From Candidula unifasciata (taxonomy: Eukaryota; Mollusca; Gastropoda; Stylommatophora; Geomitridae), in assembly GCA_905116865.2 (NCBI GenBank), contig CAJHNH020008549.1, positions 172,001 to 236,000 of the forward strand: a stretch of 64,000 nucleotides of DNA, in the 5' to 3' direction. Under the pieces are notes generated by a model. It searched no databases, was not told the origin of the DNA, and saw nothing but the letters and a program-made list of their open reading frames with translations. Made by a program: the position numbers and the translations under genes. Position 1 is the first letter of the stretch. Each line of letters begins with the position of its first letter. Shown here one piece after another: positions 9,941 through 21,240 of the stretch.

Positions 9941-10688
9941 GCAAAATAAGAACACTCTCAATTGCTCTCAATTCTTTTGGCGGCATTACCACAGCCAGAC
10001 GGGAGGCCGCTACACAGGGCTGTTATGGATGGCGTACATTCCTCAGGAATGACCCAGAAGCCTGCCAGGCAGCGATGGTTGCACAGGCAGAGACACGGAG
10101 GCAGATTATAAGTAATAAGAAAAACTCTACTGCGGGAGCATGCACAGCAGGAGTTTACCGATTATCAATAAAAAGGCCCCTCTGTTGACAATTGTTGGGG
10201 CACACTATCCTTTAGACAGTTCGGAGGGTTGGCCGACCTAGTTTATGACTCTAGACCTCTGACATCTCATGCTGCCCCTAACGGACGTTCGGACAAGACG
10301 CAAAAGTGGCCTTGCAACAGGTATTGTGAAGTTTGGTGTTATATATTGTAGCTGCAGTAGAAAATTGACCGACTACCTTCACGACCAGAGTGACAAGTGA
10401 ACGGTTGGTTTATCGGAGAGACGTTAGACTTTGGCAACTGGCAGAGAGACACTGGCAAACTTTAATCTTACACTTTAATTTTTAGGGGTGTAAAGTTCTA
10501 TTCCAATAGGGACTTAGACCAGTCTACTGAAGCCCATCTACCACGACATTCTGTTGTGTCCACAGCCAGCTCGAAGCTATTTCAGCCGCTTTTACCCAGT
10601 TGTTTTAGTGTCTTTTTACGCCTTTTGCCTCACACGCCCAAGTGATTTAGTACATTGTATTTGAAAGTGGAGACTAGAAAGAACCGTA
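9941..10688 (+). other. Possible 5' sequence of LINE-D; not recognised
   Basis: An 87-residue frame at 9925-10188 is unassigned. The stretch lies directly upstream of the LINE-D coding remnant and has similar base composition, so it may be LINE-D leader or ORF1 remnant. This is inference from position only. Confidence 0.3.
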
Positions 10689-11510
10689 TTGCTAATCCCA
10701 CACTTACTGCGGGTTCTACCTGTTGTCCACACTGCTCAAGAACTTTCCAGGCTCATATTGGACAAATCAGCCACCTTCGTAATCATAATCATTGACAGTA
10801 CAGGGCAAGATGCCATTAGCAAAATCCGACGACGTAAAACAAGAGCAGATCGCAGACGGCGGGAGAGATGGGCCCAGCCACCATGGTGGAATGAAGTAGT
10901 CAACATGGCGTGGCTAGAAAAAAGGAAAGCTGTCAAGGCATGGCAAAAGGCAAGGAAAATTGATCCGTCACTTTATGAACGCCTGATCAGTCTGAAAGAT
11001 GAGGTCAACAAGCAGACAGTGGCTTTCAAGGTAATTGCGAAGGAAGCTAAGACAGCGAAATGGAACGAATTCTGCAAGGGCGTTTGCTCCGAGGGATCTC
11101 TTGTGACATTCTGGCGCCTTCAACGGAGCATGCACGGCGCTGCACGACCAAGGGGTATCCCTGATTTTCAGGGTACAGACCTGATATGGCAGAGAACTGA
11201 TGCTGATAAAGGAAAAATCCTTCTGGCGCGCTACTTGGAGCAAACTGACCAAAAAGACGAAGCTACAAGAATAGGGGTTAAGATGAAACTGTCGATGCTG
11301 TGCGAGAACACTGTGCTAGGCACTGATCTCACAATCACTGCAGATACCTTAAGAACTTGCCTCAAGAAATCGCGCAGCACTGCTCCAGGCCCTGACGGCA
11401 TCCGATACAACGACATGCTGATGATGTCGAATGCTGATTTGAAAAGCGTGGCAAAGGATTTCAATATCAGCATCCAGAGTGGCCAGATACAAGAGGAATG
11501 GGCTCCATAG
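10689..11510 (+). pseudogene. LINE-D polyprotein: linker and RT fingers (broken)
   Basis: 273-residue frame. Residues about 50-75 form a basic segment followed by PPWWNEVV, the usual spacer after the endonuclease of such LINEs. Residues about 235-245 read SRSTAPGPDGI, an N-terminal RT block. The endonuclease itself is not visible upstream. The frame ends at a stop in '...QEEWAP', and the continuation (PKPNKDHS) lies in another frame, so at least one frameshift separates it from the rest. The ATG at 10689 has no support as a genuine start. Confidence 0.8.
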
Positions 11511-11648
11511 TTATTTGTTCCCACTACCAAAGCCTAATAAAGACCACTCGAAGATCTGCGGCTACAGAATCATCTCGATGCAGAATACTGTTGGCAAACT
11601 TTTGGAAAAAAATTGTCGCACAAAGATTGACCACCTACTTGGAACTAC

Positions 11649-12920
11649 ATGATAAGTTCCCACCAACACTTGGAGGGGTACAGGTTAAATAAAGAGACAT
11701 GGTTCAATGCTGCAGTTTTCGCCTACGATGATATTGAGCAAAGACTGCTAATACTTCTATTCTACGGTCTGGTCCTTTCCCCCATTGAATACGCTCTGGC
11801 CATCCTCACTGTCAGTGCTACCCAGATTGAACGACTCGAAAAGGTGCAAAATGAAGCCATGCGCATTATTTTGGGATGTACTAGAGACACATCCTGTGGA
11901 GCAATGAGGTATCTACTTGACTTTCCAACAATGAATCAAAGGATCAGGATGTGGAGGGCTCGGGCATATCTCAAAATATGCGCTGATAAGAAACACCCAC
12001 TGCATCAAGCGCTTTTTAGTGAAAGGGGTGACAGACTGAAGAGGGGGAAATCGTGGCTAGGTCGGGCAGAAGATGTTATTAGGCAAATATGCAGCCTAAC
12101 CGACATCATACCTGGTGCAGAATGGATACCTGTGCCTCAGGCGTTTATTTGCACATTTTCCTGTATTGTCACACTCAACAGGCGATGTAGAGAAGAGAAT
12201 CCTGTTGCTGTTAATGCAGAGGTCAACGCTCTCATCGGTGAAAATTCAGACGAAGCAGATGCAATAATCTATACAGACGGATCCGTTATACGCCAAAGAA
12301 GAAGCGCATGGGCATTTACAGCACGCTCAGCGGGCAGAACAGTCAAAGAAGCCAACGGCGCCTTCTCCATGACAACCAGCAGCATGACGATGGAGGTGAT
12401 GGCAGTGACACAAGCGCTTGCCTGGCTTGAAACACAAAAATACACCCGCGTGTGTATACTCAGTGATTCAATGAGTATGATCCGGAGGGTTCAGGCAGGT
12501 TCAGTGCGAAGACAATGGCTTGAATCATTACAGAAGTCCACTGTTCGTGAAGTCACCTTTATTTTTGTTCCGGGACACGCAGGCGTCGATGGAAATGAAA
12601 GAGCTGACAGGTTGGCTGGATCCGCTATCACTACCGACGGTCGGCCTATGGATCATGCTGATATTATCAATGCCCTCAGAGAAATGGGAAGGATAGAGGA
12701 CTTTGGTGGCAGTGAATCCACATCACTCGCCAGAATGGCAGACTTGGGAATTAAGATCGGCACAGCAAAAAACGAGACGCACACCAGCTACGCCAGAAGA
12801 CTTGTTAATCAACATAGAACTGGTACTATTAGCCATCGGACGTTGGGGTTAATACTGAGGGGAGGATCTGAGCACCTATGGACATGTCCTGAGTGCAATG
12901 AGGATAACCCAGCTAACTAA
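11649..12920 (+). pseudogene. LINE-D polyprotein: RT thumb, intact-looking RNase H, C-terminal Zn end
   Basis: 423-residue open frame. Residues 16-30 (ETWFNAAVFAYDDIE) belong to the RT block before motif A. The next residues jump to the thumb region (LLFYGLVLSPIEYA), so motif A (catalytic Asp) and the YADD box are absent: an in-frame deletion of the palm. Residues 205-325 form RNase H with all expected acidic positions: D210 in YTDGS, E249 in TMEVMAVTQAL, D273 in LSDS, and H310/D320 in VPGHAGVDGNERAD. The end has EHLWTCPEC, half of a zinc knuckle. RNase H would degrade RNA in hybrids. Without a palm the copy cannot reverse transcribe. Confidence 0.88.
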
Positions 12921-13054
12921 CTAACTAACTAACTAACAAATCATTGACAATTACTACTTTGGATGAAAAGTGGTCTTTCTCACTCGTGATGGACGAACAA
13001 CAGTAACATATATGTGTTGACAAAATTTGCTCTGTTTTGTGAACCTGTAATTAC

Positions 13055-13056
<2 letters not shown>

Positions 13057-13100
<44 letters not shown>
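13057..13100. repeat. poly(T)44 homopolymer
   Basis: 44 consecutive T. It is followed by the minisatellite at 13141. Confidence 0.95.
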
Positions 13101-13101
<1 letters not shown>

Positions 13102-13140
13102 AAAATGTGCATGCATGAATTTAGCCAGATTGTGTGCACA

Positions 13141-13545
13141 GAAAAATGTTTAAATTTTGTTAGAGCTTTGTGAAGCCATTTTTGCACTAAATTTGGCGGA
13201 CTTGTCAGAAAGGTAAAATTCTGCTTGATTTGTCCGAAAGGTAAAATGTTCAAATTTTGATTGAGTTGTCTGAAAGGTAAAATATTCAAATTTTAATTGA
13301 GTTGTCTAAAAGGTAAAATGTTCACATTTTGCTAGAGTGGTGGAGAAGGGAACATGTTTCAAATATGCTAGAGTTGTGTGAAAACGAATTTGTTGAAATC
13401 TTTCTAAAGAAACGTGTGAAAATGTGCTTATTAAAATTGCCTGAGTTGTGTAAAATTAAATCTGTTACAATTTTAGTAGTTGGGAAACTGTGCTTGTACA
13501 AGTTTGGGCTAGTTAAGTTGTTAATAGTTTAAGTTTGCTAGTTAT
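13141..13545. repeat. Degenerate minisatellite, about 36-bp unit
   Basis: Repeated words 'gagttgtctgaaaggtaaaa' and 'atgttcaaattttg' recur about every 36 bp, best at 13195-13340 and decaying to about 13540. The 111- and 67-residue open frames here reflect the repeat. Confidence 0.8.
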
Positions 13546-13835
13546 CTGTGAATATGATTGCACTAAAATTGCTAAAGTTTTAGATCTATATGTACTATTT
13601 GAATACATACTGATTTTCTGTCTAAACGGACCAGTCTGAGATTTTCCTAGTGGCTTATTAGTTCCTGTCTATATAATATTATTTTAAAACTCTGAAATAA
13701 TCGTTTTATAACTTAATTCTCTTTGCATTACTTCTATTCGTGGTTTTTAGTTGTGGTAATGTGTGTGGGTACTTGTCTGAATTTACTATCTGCATCTTTC
13801 TCTATCGTCTCCTGCAATTCTTCTGTTGAAATCAT

Positions 13836-14290
13836 CACCACCGTCATCGAGTGACTTGCCAACTGGCGTGGGCAATCATGCCTCTCCGCCATTTGCGATC
13901 CGCAACTGCGTGTATCAGTTCGCGTGCTGACACCTCACCATGCCATGACTAAAGACCGTTAGGAATATTCTCACGCTGTCTTGCTCTGTATCTTTTTCCG
14001 CAGATCTTTCCAGTGGCCACACCTTGTTCCATTTTCACTCTTCTCATAACATGACCAAAATCATGATGTCAGTGTCTTTCTGATGTTTGTAATAAGTTCT
14101 CTTTGAGCAGTCGCCCTTTTCAAAACAAATGATTGGTGCTCTTTTCAGTCCAATAAATAAATTCGAAAGATTCTTTCTTCTGTAAAAACCACATCTTTGA
14201 GACCTCAAGATTTTGTTCGGCTTGTTTATTAATTGTCCAGGCTTCGCAGCCGTATGTTAAAACTGTCGATGTAACATATCTTTCTGCATC
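13836..14290 (-). mobile_element. LINE-C 3' end, minus strand
   Basis: In minus-strand translation the pieces LTYGCEAWTINKQAE and CGHWKDLRKK match the LINE-C copies at 24020-24432 and 30686-32470, and the end is a GAT-type repeat (plus 'atcatcaccaccgtcatcga', 13833-13852). Several frameshifts. Confidence 0.75.
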
Positions 14291-14914
14291 ACATTACTCC
14301 TGATAACACTAGTCACCAGCCAGAATGTACCAGAAATGAAAATAGCCGATTTATTAATTTTCGTCTGCTTGAAGCGACAATGACATCAACAATTTTGATA
14401 AGCTCTTGCTTCGAAAACATATGCAACTAGCAGTACATGTCGCAACTGTTGTGGAACACTACATTCTTTTAAATGACAATATAAAATGTAGCTAGAAATT
14501 GAATACATAATCCTACTTATGATTACATTAACTTTTTGCGTGACAATATTTTCTTCTTCTTAGTCTTCGTCAAGGTTTCAGCATCATCGTAATCGGGTTT
14601 CCCCATTCTTGGTCCGTTCCTGTGCCAGTGCAAATCAAATAAAATATCCCTCATTTGAAAAACTGGTACATTGACTCAATACCAACAAGGCTTTGTCGCT
14701 ACGCTTGCACATTAAACTGGCTGTCAGGAAAAACTTTGCTACAGCAATGGAGAAAACAGATAGGATTTTTAAATATCCCATGTGAAATGCCAAAGAATGG
14801 GTGACATTAAAATAACAGTGAGAGTATTTGTTGGTTGGCAAATTTAAAAACGTCTTCATGGTAAACATGTTCTGTTGTTGTCAAGGAAAAATGAGTATGG
14901 CTTGCATGTAAGTC
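14291..14914. other. No gene recognised
   Basis: AT-rich, no motif or repeat match that I can support. Confidence 0.4.
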
Positions 14915-15585
14915 ACATCGGCGACCGGGTCTCCCATTGGTTGGCGTGTAGACAATTTCCTAAGCGGTCGCGACTGTATTTGGGTCTGTTTCTTTTGATC
15001 GCATCAACACTGTACCAGTCCTTTTCATGATTACATAGTGGCGGGCAATGCTATGACATTTCAATGGCCCAAATAACCTTCTTCTTCTTCTTCTTCTTCT
15101 TCTGCCTTTCTATCCCTCAATGGAGCATAGGCCCTCAACCAACGCAAGCCAAGTCGTTCTATCCTTCGCCATTGCATGAAGCTCTCCCCATGCGCTCCCC
15201 ATCTTTCTAACTTCATTCTCCAGCTCTCTTTTCCATGTGTTTTTTGGACTTCCTTTATTCCTATGCCCCTGTGGGTTCCAATGCGAAGACATTCTAGTTA
15301 TGCTGTTCTCCTGTTTTCTCAGTGTGTGTCCTATCCAAAGCCAGCGTCTTTTCCTCACCTCTTGGTCCACTGGAGCCTGTTTAGTTCTCTTCCAAAGTTC
15401 TACATTAGTTATTCTATCAAACCATTTAATTCCCTCTATTCTGAGCAGGCACCAGTTAATGAATGTCTAATTTATTAGTAATTGCCTTGGTTGTTCTCCA
15501 TGTTTCCGCCCCATACAGTAGTACTAATAACTTAGTCACCATTATAACCTAAAGCTTCCCTCTTTTGAATGCTGATTGTGCGTTA
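14915..15585 (+). mobile_element. SINE-2 copy 2, split by a LINE-A insertion
   Basis: The 5' part (14915-15079) matches copy 1 through 'tatttgggtctgtttcttt' to 'caaataacct'. The 3' part (from 15536) resumes with 'aataacttagtcac' and 'attataacctaaagcttccc'. In uninterrupted copies these words are contiguous ('ataacctagtcacaattata'). Confidence 0.85.
15080..15535 (-). mobile_element. LINE-A copy 3 (best copy), inserted in SINE-2
   Basis: Minus-strand frame 15370-15110 (86 residues): the RRWLWIGHTLRK motif, WNPQGHRNKG, then TWKRELE, REWGE-like and DRTTWLALVEGLCSIEG, then the (GAA)n tail (plus 15080-15103). GH-x(2)-RK followed by RG/KG-rich sequence is typical of LINE ORF2 C-termini. Upstream pieces (AETWRTTKAI-like) extend to 15535. 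The flanks show an 8-bp direct repeat with one mismatch (aataacct 15072-15079, aataactt 15536-15543). Confidence 0.9.
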
Positions 15586-16339
15586 TGATTTGTTTAATTT
15601 TTTTTCTTAAAAAAATATTTTTTTGTTAATGGACACATTTAAGTCTCTGGTGGACAGTTTTTTTTTTAAATTTTTATTTAAAGAAACAACAGATCAGATA
15701 ATTACAGTGAAAATACTAAAATCTCTTCCTGAAGTATAAAAGTCTTGGCTGTAAAATGTTTTTAAAAAATTACTTTCTGGAATCTCGTCTGGATTTCTGT
15801 ACCTCAGATTGTGGTGTTGTCAATGGTGAGTGTGGTGACAATTTTACCAGGAGCTTGCAGCTTTAGAGAAACGGTATCCAGGCAACTGGAGTTGTTTAAT
15901 GCTTGCTGAATACTGTTGAAATGTGATAGGAGACACCTCATTGATTGACAACAAGAAGCAAGTAAAGCCATCTCGAACAGCGACTGAGTAATGACAGAAT
16001 GGGTTCAGATGTGTCTTTTTTTAACATTATATGTGAAGTTTACCGTAACGTTTTCATGTTCTCCATCAGTTTAGGTTGAAATGTCAATTGATTTGGTATG
16101 TAACCACAATTTTTATGATACGAAAGAAATAATACTGTTTTTGACAGAAGTAAACAAGCATACATTATTTGTATTACACTAACGTAAATTAACCAGTTAA
16201 ATGCAAAACAAAGTCACTTGAGGAATTTCATTATGACATTTGATATCAGCTTGACAAAGTCAATCAGTATTTATGTATTTAGAATGTGATAAATATTACA
16301 AATGCCACCTTTGCTTCTCAAATTTTCAGGAAGATTCGT
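15586..16339. other. No gene recognised
   Basis: AT-rich with T/A runs; nothing supported. Confidence 0.4.
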
Positions 16340-16564
16340 AAAAACTGGGTCGCCTTTACAGCACCTGGTAAGTCAGTATCTCTTCCCCATGAGGTACTAG
16401 TTATGACCACATCAACGCTGCAAGAGTTCTTTTCAGAGCTGCCTGGTTTCAAGCAATACTAAGCTCTTTTATTTAGGGCACATAACCTAGTCACAATTAT
16501 AACCAGAAGCTCCCTTTTTAGGGATTCTGGTTCTAACGTGACGATCCCCCCCCCCCCCCCCCCC
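16340..16564 (+). mobile_element. SINE-2 copy 3, ending in poly(C)19
   Basis: Diverged head, then 'catcaacgctgcaagagttc', 'cataacctagtcacaattat' and 'agaagctccc', then a 19-C run (16546-16564). Confidence 0.75.
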
Positions 16565-17120
16565 GCCCTAAAAAAAAGCTATGCCAAGACAACACATTTC
16601 TATTACCTGTGTGTTAAAGCAGCTTTCATATCAAAACACATTTTTTTCCCACGCTTGTGTGTATAAATACAAGCATTTTTCAAAACACAACACATCCTTC
16701 TATTTAAGTCTGAAAGCACTTTCTCATCACAACTCATCAACGGAAACAAAATATGCGTCAGTAAAGATATTGATTGAAGAAAGCAATTGACATATATATA
16801 TGAATGATTATCCTGCATTCACGTTTCCCTGAAAGCAACATAAAAATAAAAATATTATAAAATGTTTCTAGAAAAAAAAAAAAAAAAAAAAAACATTACT
16901 CCACACCATATTTGTATTGAACATGTGCGCATGAACATACAGATAATCATAGGTATGCTTACTGATAGACATACATGATATATGCTAACACATATATGCA
17001 CACACACTGCTATACATACTGCCTCACACGTATTGCTTCGCGTACAGTTATATTGCGAAATCTCGTGAAAAAAACATGGACAACATTTTCTGAGCAGAAA
17101 TTTAATTGTATAGCATACGC
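16565..17120. other. No gene; poly(A) tract
   Basis: Contains a 21-A run (16873-16893) and several short open frames without motifs. Confidence 0.4.
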
Positions 17121-17270
17121 GCGCGTGCGCGCACGCACACACACATGCGCACATAAAATGTGAAATATGTAGACGAACGCATACATTTGCAAACGCGTAC
17201 ATACACAAACACACTCAGTCCCACGTTCATACACACTCCCACACACATACTCATCTACCAGTTTCCACAT

Positions 17271-17311
<41 letters not shown>

Positions 17312-17340
17312 AACACACGCTCACATACACGGACATATTT
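17121..17340. repeat. (CA)n-rich region with a perfect (AC)19 core
   Basis: Begins with alternating GC/AC (17120-17155). The core AC run spans about 17271-17308. Flanking 'tacacaaacac' is degenerate. Open frames on both strands (Cys/Val- or His/Thr-rich) are artefacts. Confidence 0.9.
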
Positions 17341-17935
17341 TTTGCCTGTAATAAAAACAAATGTGCCTGCAGTTTCCAAGCAGACGAGAGTGTTTCCTGG
17401 CCGTATAACTACGGCGCCAAATATACCTCTAGACAACACGAGCAGTTGGGTAATGGGAGGGGTATGCAATGTCCGGTGGCTCGCATTGCCTTGCTTAGTT
17501 TGCTTAATAAATTAGAAGACGCGGGTGTCCGGCCAATATCAAATGTGTGGAGCAAAAAGTGTACCGATCCAAGCGGGTATCTGCATCTTCTTCTTCTTCT
17601 TTTCTTCTTCTCTTCTTCTTCTTTTTCTACTCCAGGAATGCCGCAGTGTCAGGATAGGAAGAGATCTCTAGAACGGACCCTTCTGTTCGCTTTTTTTAAA
17701 GTACTTTTCAGTGTCTCTAATATTTCGGCGGCCCATCTTCTGAGTTGTAGATCTCTGGTTGTGTTGCTGTTGTATCTGTATAACATTGCTCTCCATCGTG
17801 CCCTGTCTGATGTCAATCATTTTACAAAGTCAGACCACGGGTAACGACAAAATATATGCACATGGTAGTCATGTTAAATATTATGAAATATTTAGGCTTT
17901 TAAGTGAACAACTCAATGAGGTACAAGGTGGAAGA
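17341..17935. other. No gene recognised; TTC-rich patch
   Basis: A 132-residue open frame (17446-17844) has no recognisable domain. A TTC/CTT patch at 17586-17627 could be the tail of a minus-strand LINE, but I could not match the neighbouring sequence to any family here. Confidence 0.35.
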
Positions 17936-17966
17936 GAAGAAGAAGAAGAAGAAGAAGAAGAAGAAG

Positions 17967-17996
<30 letters not shown>
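17936..17996. repeat. (GAA)20 microsatellite
   Basis: Uninterrupted GAA run of about 60 bp. Confidence 0.95.
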
Positions 17997-17998
<2 letters not shown>

Positions 17999-18164
17999 GT
18001 ATTAGTGAACAACACTGGTGAAACAGCACATCCAAACGAGTTAAAGTAAACATGTCAGGATCACTCACCTACAGAAACACCTACAACCTATATTATCTAA
18101 GCATCGAGGACAAACTGGCTCATAAACAACATCCTGTCCAGGAAGCTCATGTATTTTACCCACG

Positions 18165-18378
18165 TTAAACGTCATTGTGGCCTGGAAAGAACAGTGATGG
18201 GAGGTACAGTTTCCGGGAAACGAGGCAGAAGCAGACTTTAAAGAATATGAATATAGGACATTGAAGATGCATGGGCTGTGGACACACAAAGGGCTAGATA
18301 ACTGGCTAGAAAAAGAGACTTTCAAGCGAGCCCTGACGAGAGCGCCGTTTTTTCTTGATGACTGATGATGATGCGGGA
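18165..18378 (+). mobile_element. LINE-C-like 3' end, decayed
   Basis: Fragments 'gggaaacgaggcagaagcag' (coding GKRGRS) and 'gacacacaaagggctagata', ending in 'tgatgactgatgatgatg'. The assignment rests on the GKRGR motif and the GAT tail. Confidence 0.5.
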
Positions 18379-18532
18379 GCCGCCCATCGTTACATCCGCC
18401 AGTACAGAATGGGGGTTAGCCTAAAATAACTTGGAGACACACTCAGGAGGAGATCTTAACCCTTATGGTCCTGTCCGATGTGCGATAAAGATGATCTCGC
18501 ACATTAACAATGAACAATGATGAGGAGTCATG

Positions 18533-18745
18533 CTGATAGAGACGCTTCAATACCGGCCAAAAGATCCTAAGTTCGAATCTGCATCCAGACCTATTTTCAT
18601 TATTACCTTTGCGCTTCTAGATCGAGCCGACCTTAAAAGGATTTCATGAGAAGTAAAAGTGACCGGCCTGATGATGACATCACCCATCGAGTACCCATTA
18701 GTCTATACAAATATGAATCTAGCATCATATACCCGATCCGTTTAT
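18533..18745 (+). mobile_element. SINE-1 copy, decayed
   Basis: Has the B-box-like 'aagttcgaatctgc', then 'gagccgaccttaaaaggatt', 'agaagtaaaagtgaccggcc', 'gacatcacccatcgagtacc' and 'cattagtctataca', in the family order. No target-site duplication was found. Confidence 0.7.
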
Positions 18746-18962
18746 TTTGTAACCTTGGTTTCCCTGTAGTTGCGTGGCGTTTAGTTGGTCCGCTGAAGCC
18801 ATCTCCCTTGTTTGTTCCCGCGTGTGCCACTTTCAAGCTGTAGGCCGCTCTGATATAAGCAATGCCTGCAAATATTTATTTCACTTTATATTATGCGGCA
18901 AGAACCTGGTTTCCTGCATTAGTTCAGGGGACAGTTTATTAGTAGCTGACCACAGATTTGTG

Positions 18963-19095
18963 TGTCTTTCGTATGATGTCTGACCGGTATCATTAGTATT
19001 GGAAACCTGCGCTGGCTGCTGAAGATGAGGACAGAGCACTCATGGGAATGCCCCAAATGCTGTGATGTCAATTCTTGACTCAACTCAAATTTCAT
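18963..19095 (+). mobile_element. LINE-D 3' end, (ACTCA)n tail
   Basis: 'gctggctgctgaagatgagg', 'catgggaatgcccc' and 'gtgatgtcaattcttgactc' match, reverse-complemented, 8298-8390. It ends in 'actcaactcaaat'. Confidence 0.8.
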
Positions 19096-19919
19096 CCTGT
19101 CTTTAACCATCGGTTATCTTGAATTGTTTGCATAAATGTGATTGTTTTGCTCACGTTAACAGTTGTGCTAAATGTAGTATTGATTGCTACCATTATTAGT
19201 TCTTCTTCTTCTTCTTCTTTTGTTCGCTCAAAATAGATGATCTATATCTGCAATGTTGTCTCTAGTATGAACTTCACTGTCTGTTGTGAGTCGGGCGATC
19301 CGTAAAGTTTGGCCTGCACCGGTGTTTCGCTTGTCCAAAAGTTAGTCACTTGTGAGATGTATCGGGGAAAACGCCTTCGCGTTGTGCATTTCTATCTTTG
19401 TTCTGATGATACTTTTTCATAAACAAGTCGGCAAAAGCAATTTTAGCCTATTACATCCGAGGATGTCAGTGATCAATGATGGTTTTAACAGATTATGAAT
19501 TTTGTTGTTGCTTCTCACTCTCTATTTTTCCTGTTTGAATCTTTGATGTGTCCAAAGATGTGTTCGTCGTCAATAAGTAAAAATGAAAATTTAAGTTTTT
19601 ACTAAATTTTATAAAAACCTACTTCGAGCAATATAGATCAAAGAGACACAAAATTATTAACAAATTTAACATCTGAACATTGAAGACAACCGGCTTATAA
19701 ACTGTGTTTCGGTTACCGAAATAGATAAGCCAACTTAGCCAGCAATAATTTAGTATGATGTCAAAAAAAAAGAAAAAGTCGGCATAGGACCAATACATGC
19801 AAGCAAAGACGGCAAGCAAAATGATTTGCCTACTTAGACTAAAAGCCATATCACACAAGGCACACACCAAAACAAAAAATAAAACACAGGCCATGAAGTA
19901 GAGCAAGAACAAATAGATC
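19096..19919. other. No gene recognised
   Basis: A CTT repeat at 19200-19220. The 97-residue minus-strand open frame (19912-19619) is hydrophobic but Phe/Leu/Cys-rich by composition, with no motif I recognise. Confidence 0.35.
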
Positions 19920-20058
19920 TATGACATCAGAGAAACTCTACAAAAGAACGATGTTTCTATTGTCGAGGTTACCAAAAGAGCAAGACGCACAGCTTTACAT
20001 CTGCTATCTTCCTTGACACCAGACTGTAAAAGAGAGAAGAAGAAGAAGAAGAAGAACA
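19920..20058 (+). mobile_element. LINE-B 3' end, copy 2, (GAA)n tail
   Basis: Reads DIRETLQKNDVSIVEV...RARRTALHL with one open frame, matching IRETLQQHDVPMVEAARRARNR in the 28033-28265 copy; ends in 'gagaagaagaagaag'. Confidence 0.8.
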
Positions 20059-20487
20059 AGTTGTTTAGATAAGAAAAAATGCAAAACACTGTTTCTGGAT
20101 TAAGAGGCTCCATTCGACTACCACTATAGTGGAAACAAAATATAAGAGAAATTTAGGGCATGAAAAGACAGTGAATATTACAAACTTCCTTGACAAACTT
20201 CAGAGTGGCTTTCGGTCTGTTGTAATGGAAGCCACGTGATAACCTATGTTATCGTTTGAGAGAACAGGTCTCATGTTAATGACATGTTTGTCTCCATCTC
20301 ACGCTAAATAGATACACATCTCAATAAGTAGAGAGCTCACTTCTTCGTTGGTTAGCTTTGTGTGTATGTTTTTTTTTTTTAAACACGTGAAGAGTGTTAC
20401 TAGTTTTCTTGTTATTTGTGTATGTTAAGTGAGCGACGTTCTTTTCTGATTTCTTCCCCCTTTTCCTCCTTTTCTTCTAAATATTCT

Positions 20488-20529
20488 ACTTCTTCTTTTT
20501 CTTCTTCTTCTTCTTCTTCTTCTTCTTCT

Positions 20530-20576
<47 letters not shown>

Positions 20577-20675
20577 TTCTTCTTCTTCTTCTTCTTCTTC
20601 TTCTTCTTCTTCTTCTTCTTCTTCTTCTTCTTCTTCTTCTTCTCCTTCTTCTTTTTCTTCTTCTCATTTTTCTTC
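20488..20675. repeat. (TTC)n microsatellite, about 190 bp
   Basis: Long CTT/TTC array with single-base interruptions near 20552, 20643, 20653 and 20674. It gives a Ser-rich open frame on plus and an Arg-rich one on minus, both artefacts. Confidence 0.95.
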
Positions 20676-21230
20676 TTCTCCTTCTCTATTATTTTGTCTG
20701 TCTCTTGCCAATCTCTCAGTCCAACAGTTTGTAATTTTCCCCTCAGAAATATTGAATGCTTCCACCAAATATATATTTACACATTCCCAATACAAAATGA
20801 TCCTAGTGACCATTTCCATCCGCTGAAACTGAGTGATGACCGCAGAGAATGAGTAGGAAAATGTGGAGGAAAACGTTTGATTGATGTCGTTGCTTTGGAG
20901 ATCGACTGCAATGACTGACCTTTTCCATGTGGTCGATACCACTATATCCGGGTATCTTTAGAAATCCCTGTTATTGGACATCAGTAGTGCAAATACGAGT
21001 ACGCCGTCTTGTTTGAGTAACCCACTGACGCGCCAATTTTCACCGCGACGTTTCGCACGTTTTTGTCTCCTACTCTCACAAAACTCACTATCCACACTGA
21101 CGGTTTATTGAAGGCAAACCTTCAGACTGAGGCTACAGCAGTACTTCTCACAGACGTCGTATATAAGCAAATAGCATAGTAAACCGTATTAATCCTATTG
21201 CCGTCTTGACGATCGTGTGTGATATTCATG
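20676..21230. other. No gene recognised
   Basis: No repeat or coding motif supported. Confidence 0.4.
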
Positions 21231-21240
21231 GAGAAACTCA

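Larger units (their letters stand above)
10689..12940 (+). mobile_element. LINE-D main copy (I-like non-LTR element with RNase H)
   Basis: The order is linker, RT fingers, (gap), thumb/connection, RNase H, C-terminal zinc-finger-like end, then a (TAAC)n tail at 12909-12937. The first frame (10689-11510) has the PPWWNE linker and the RT0/1-type STAPGPDGI segment. The next part shows PKPNKDHSKICGYRIISM (RT motifs 1-2) across two frames. The palm is missing. RT with C-terminal RNase H is typical of the I/Jockey-related superclade; the exact clade is not decided. It is the largest of five LINE-D copies here (others at 8284, 18963, 37995 and 40850). Confidence 0.9.

Noticed and set aside
19619..19912. 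97-codon hydrophobic minus-strand frame that could be a membrane protein
   Set aside because: No start context or motif; hydrophobic composition is expected from T/A-rich sequence read on this strand.
20416..20826. Poly-Ser (plus) and poly-Arg (minus) open frames
   Set aside because: Produced by the (TTC)n array; no flanking domain or start context.
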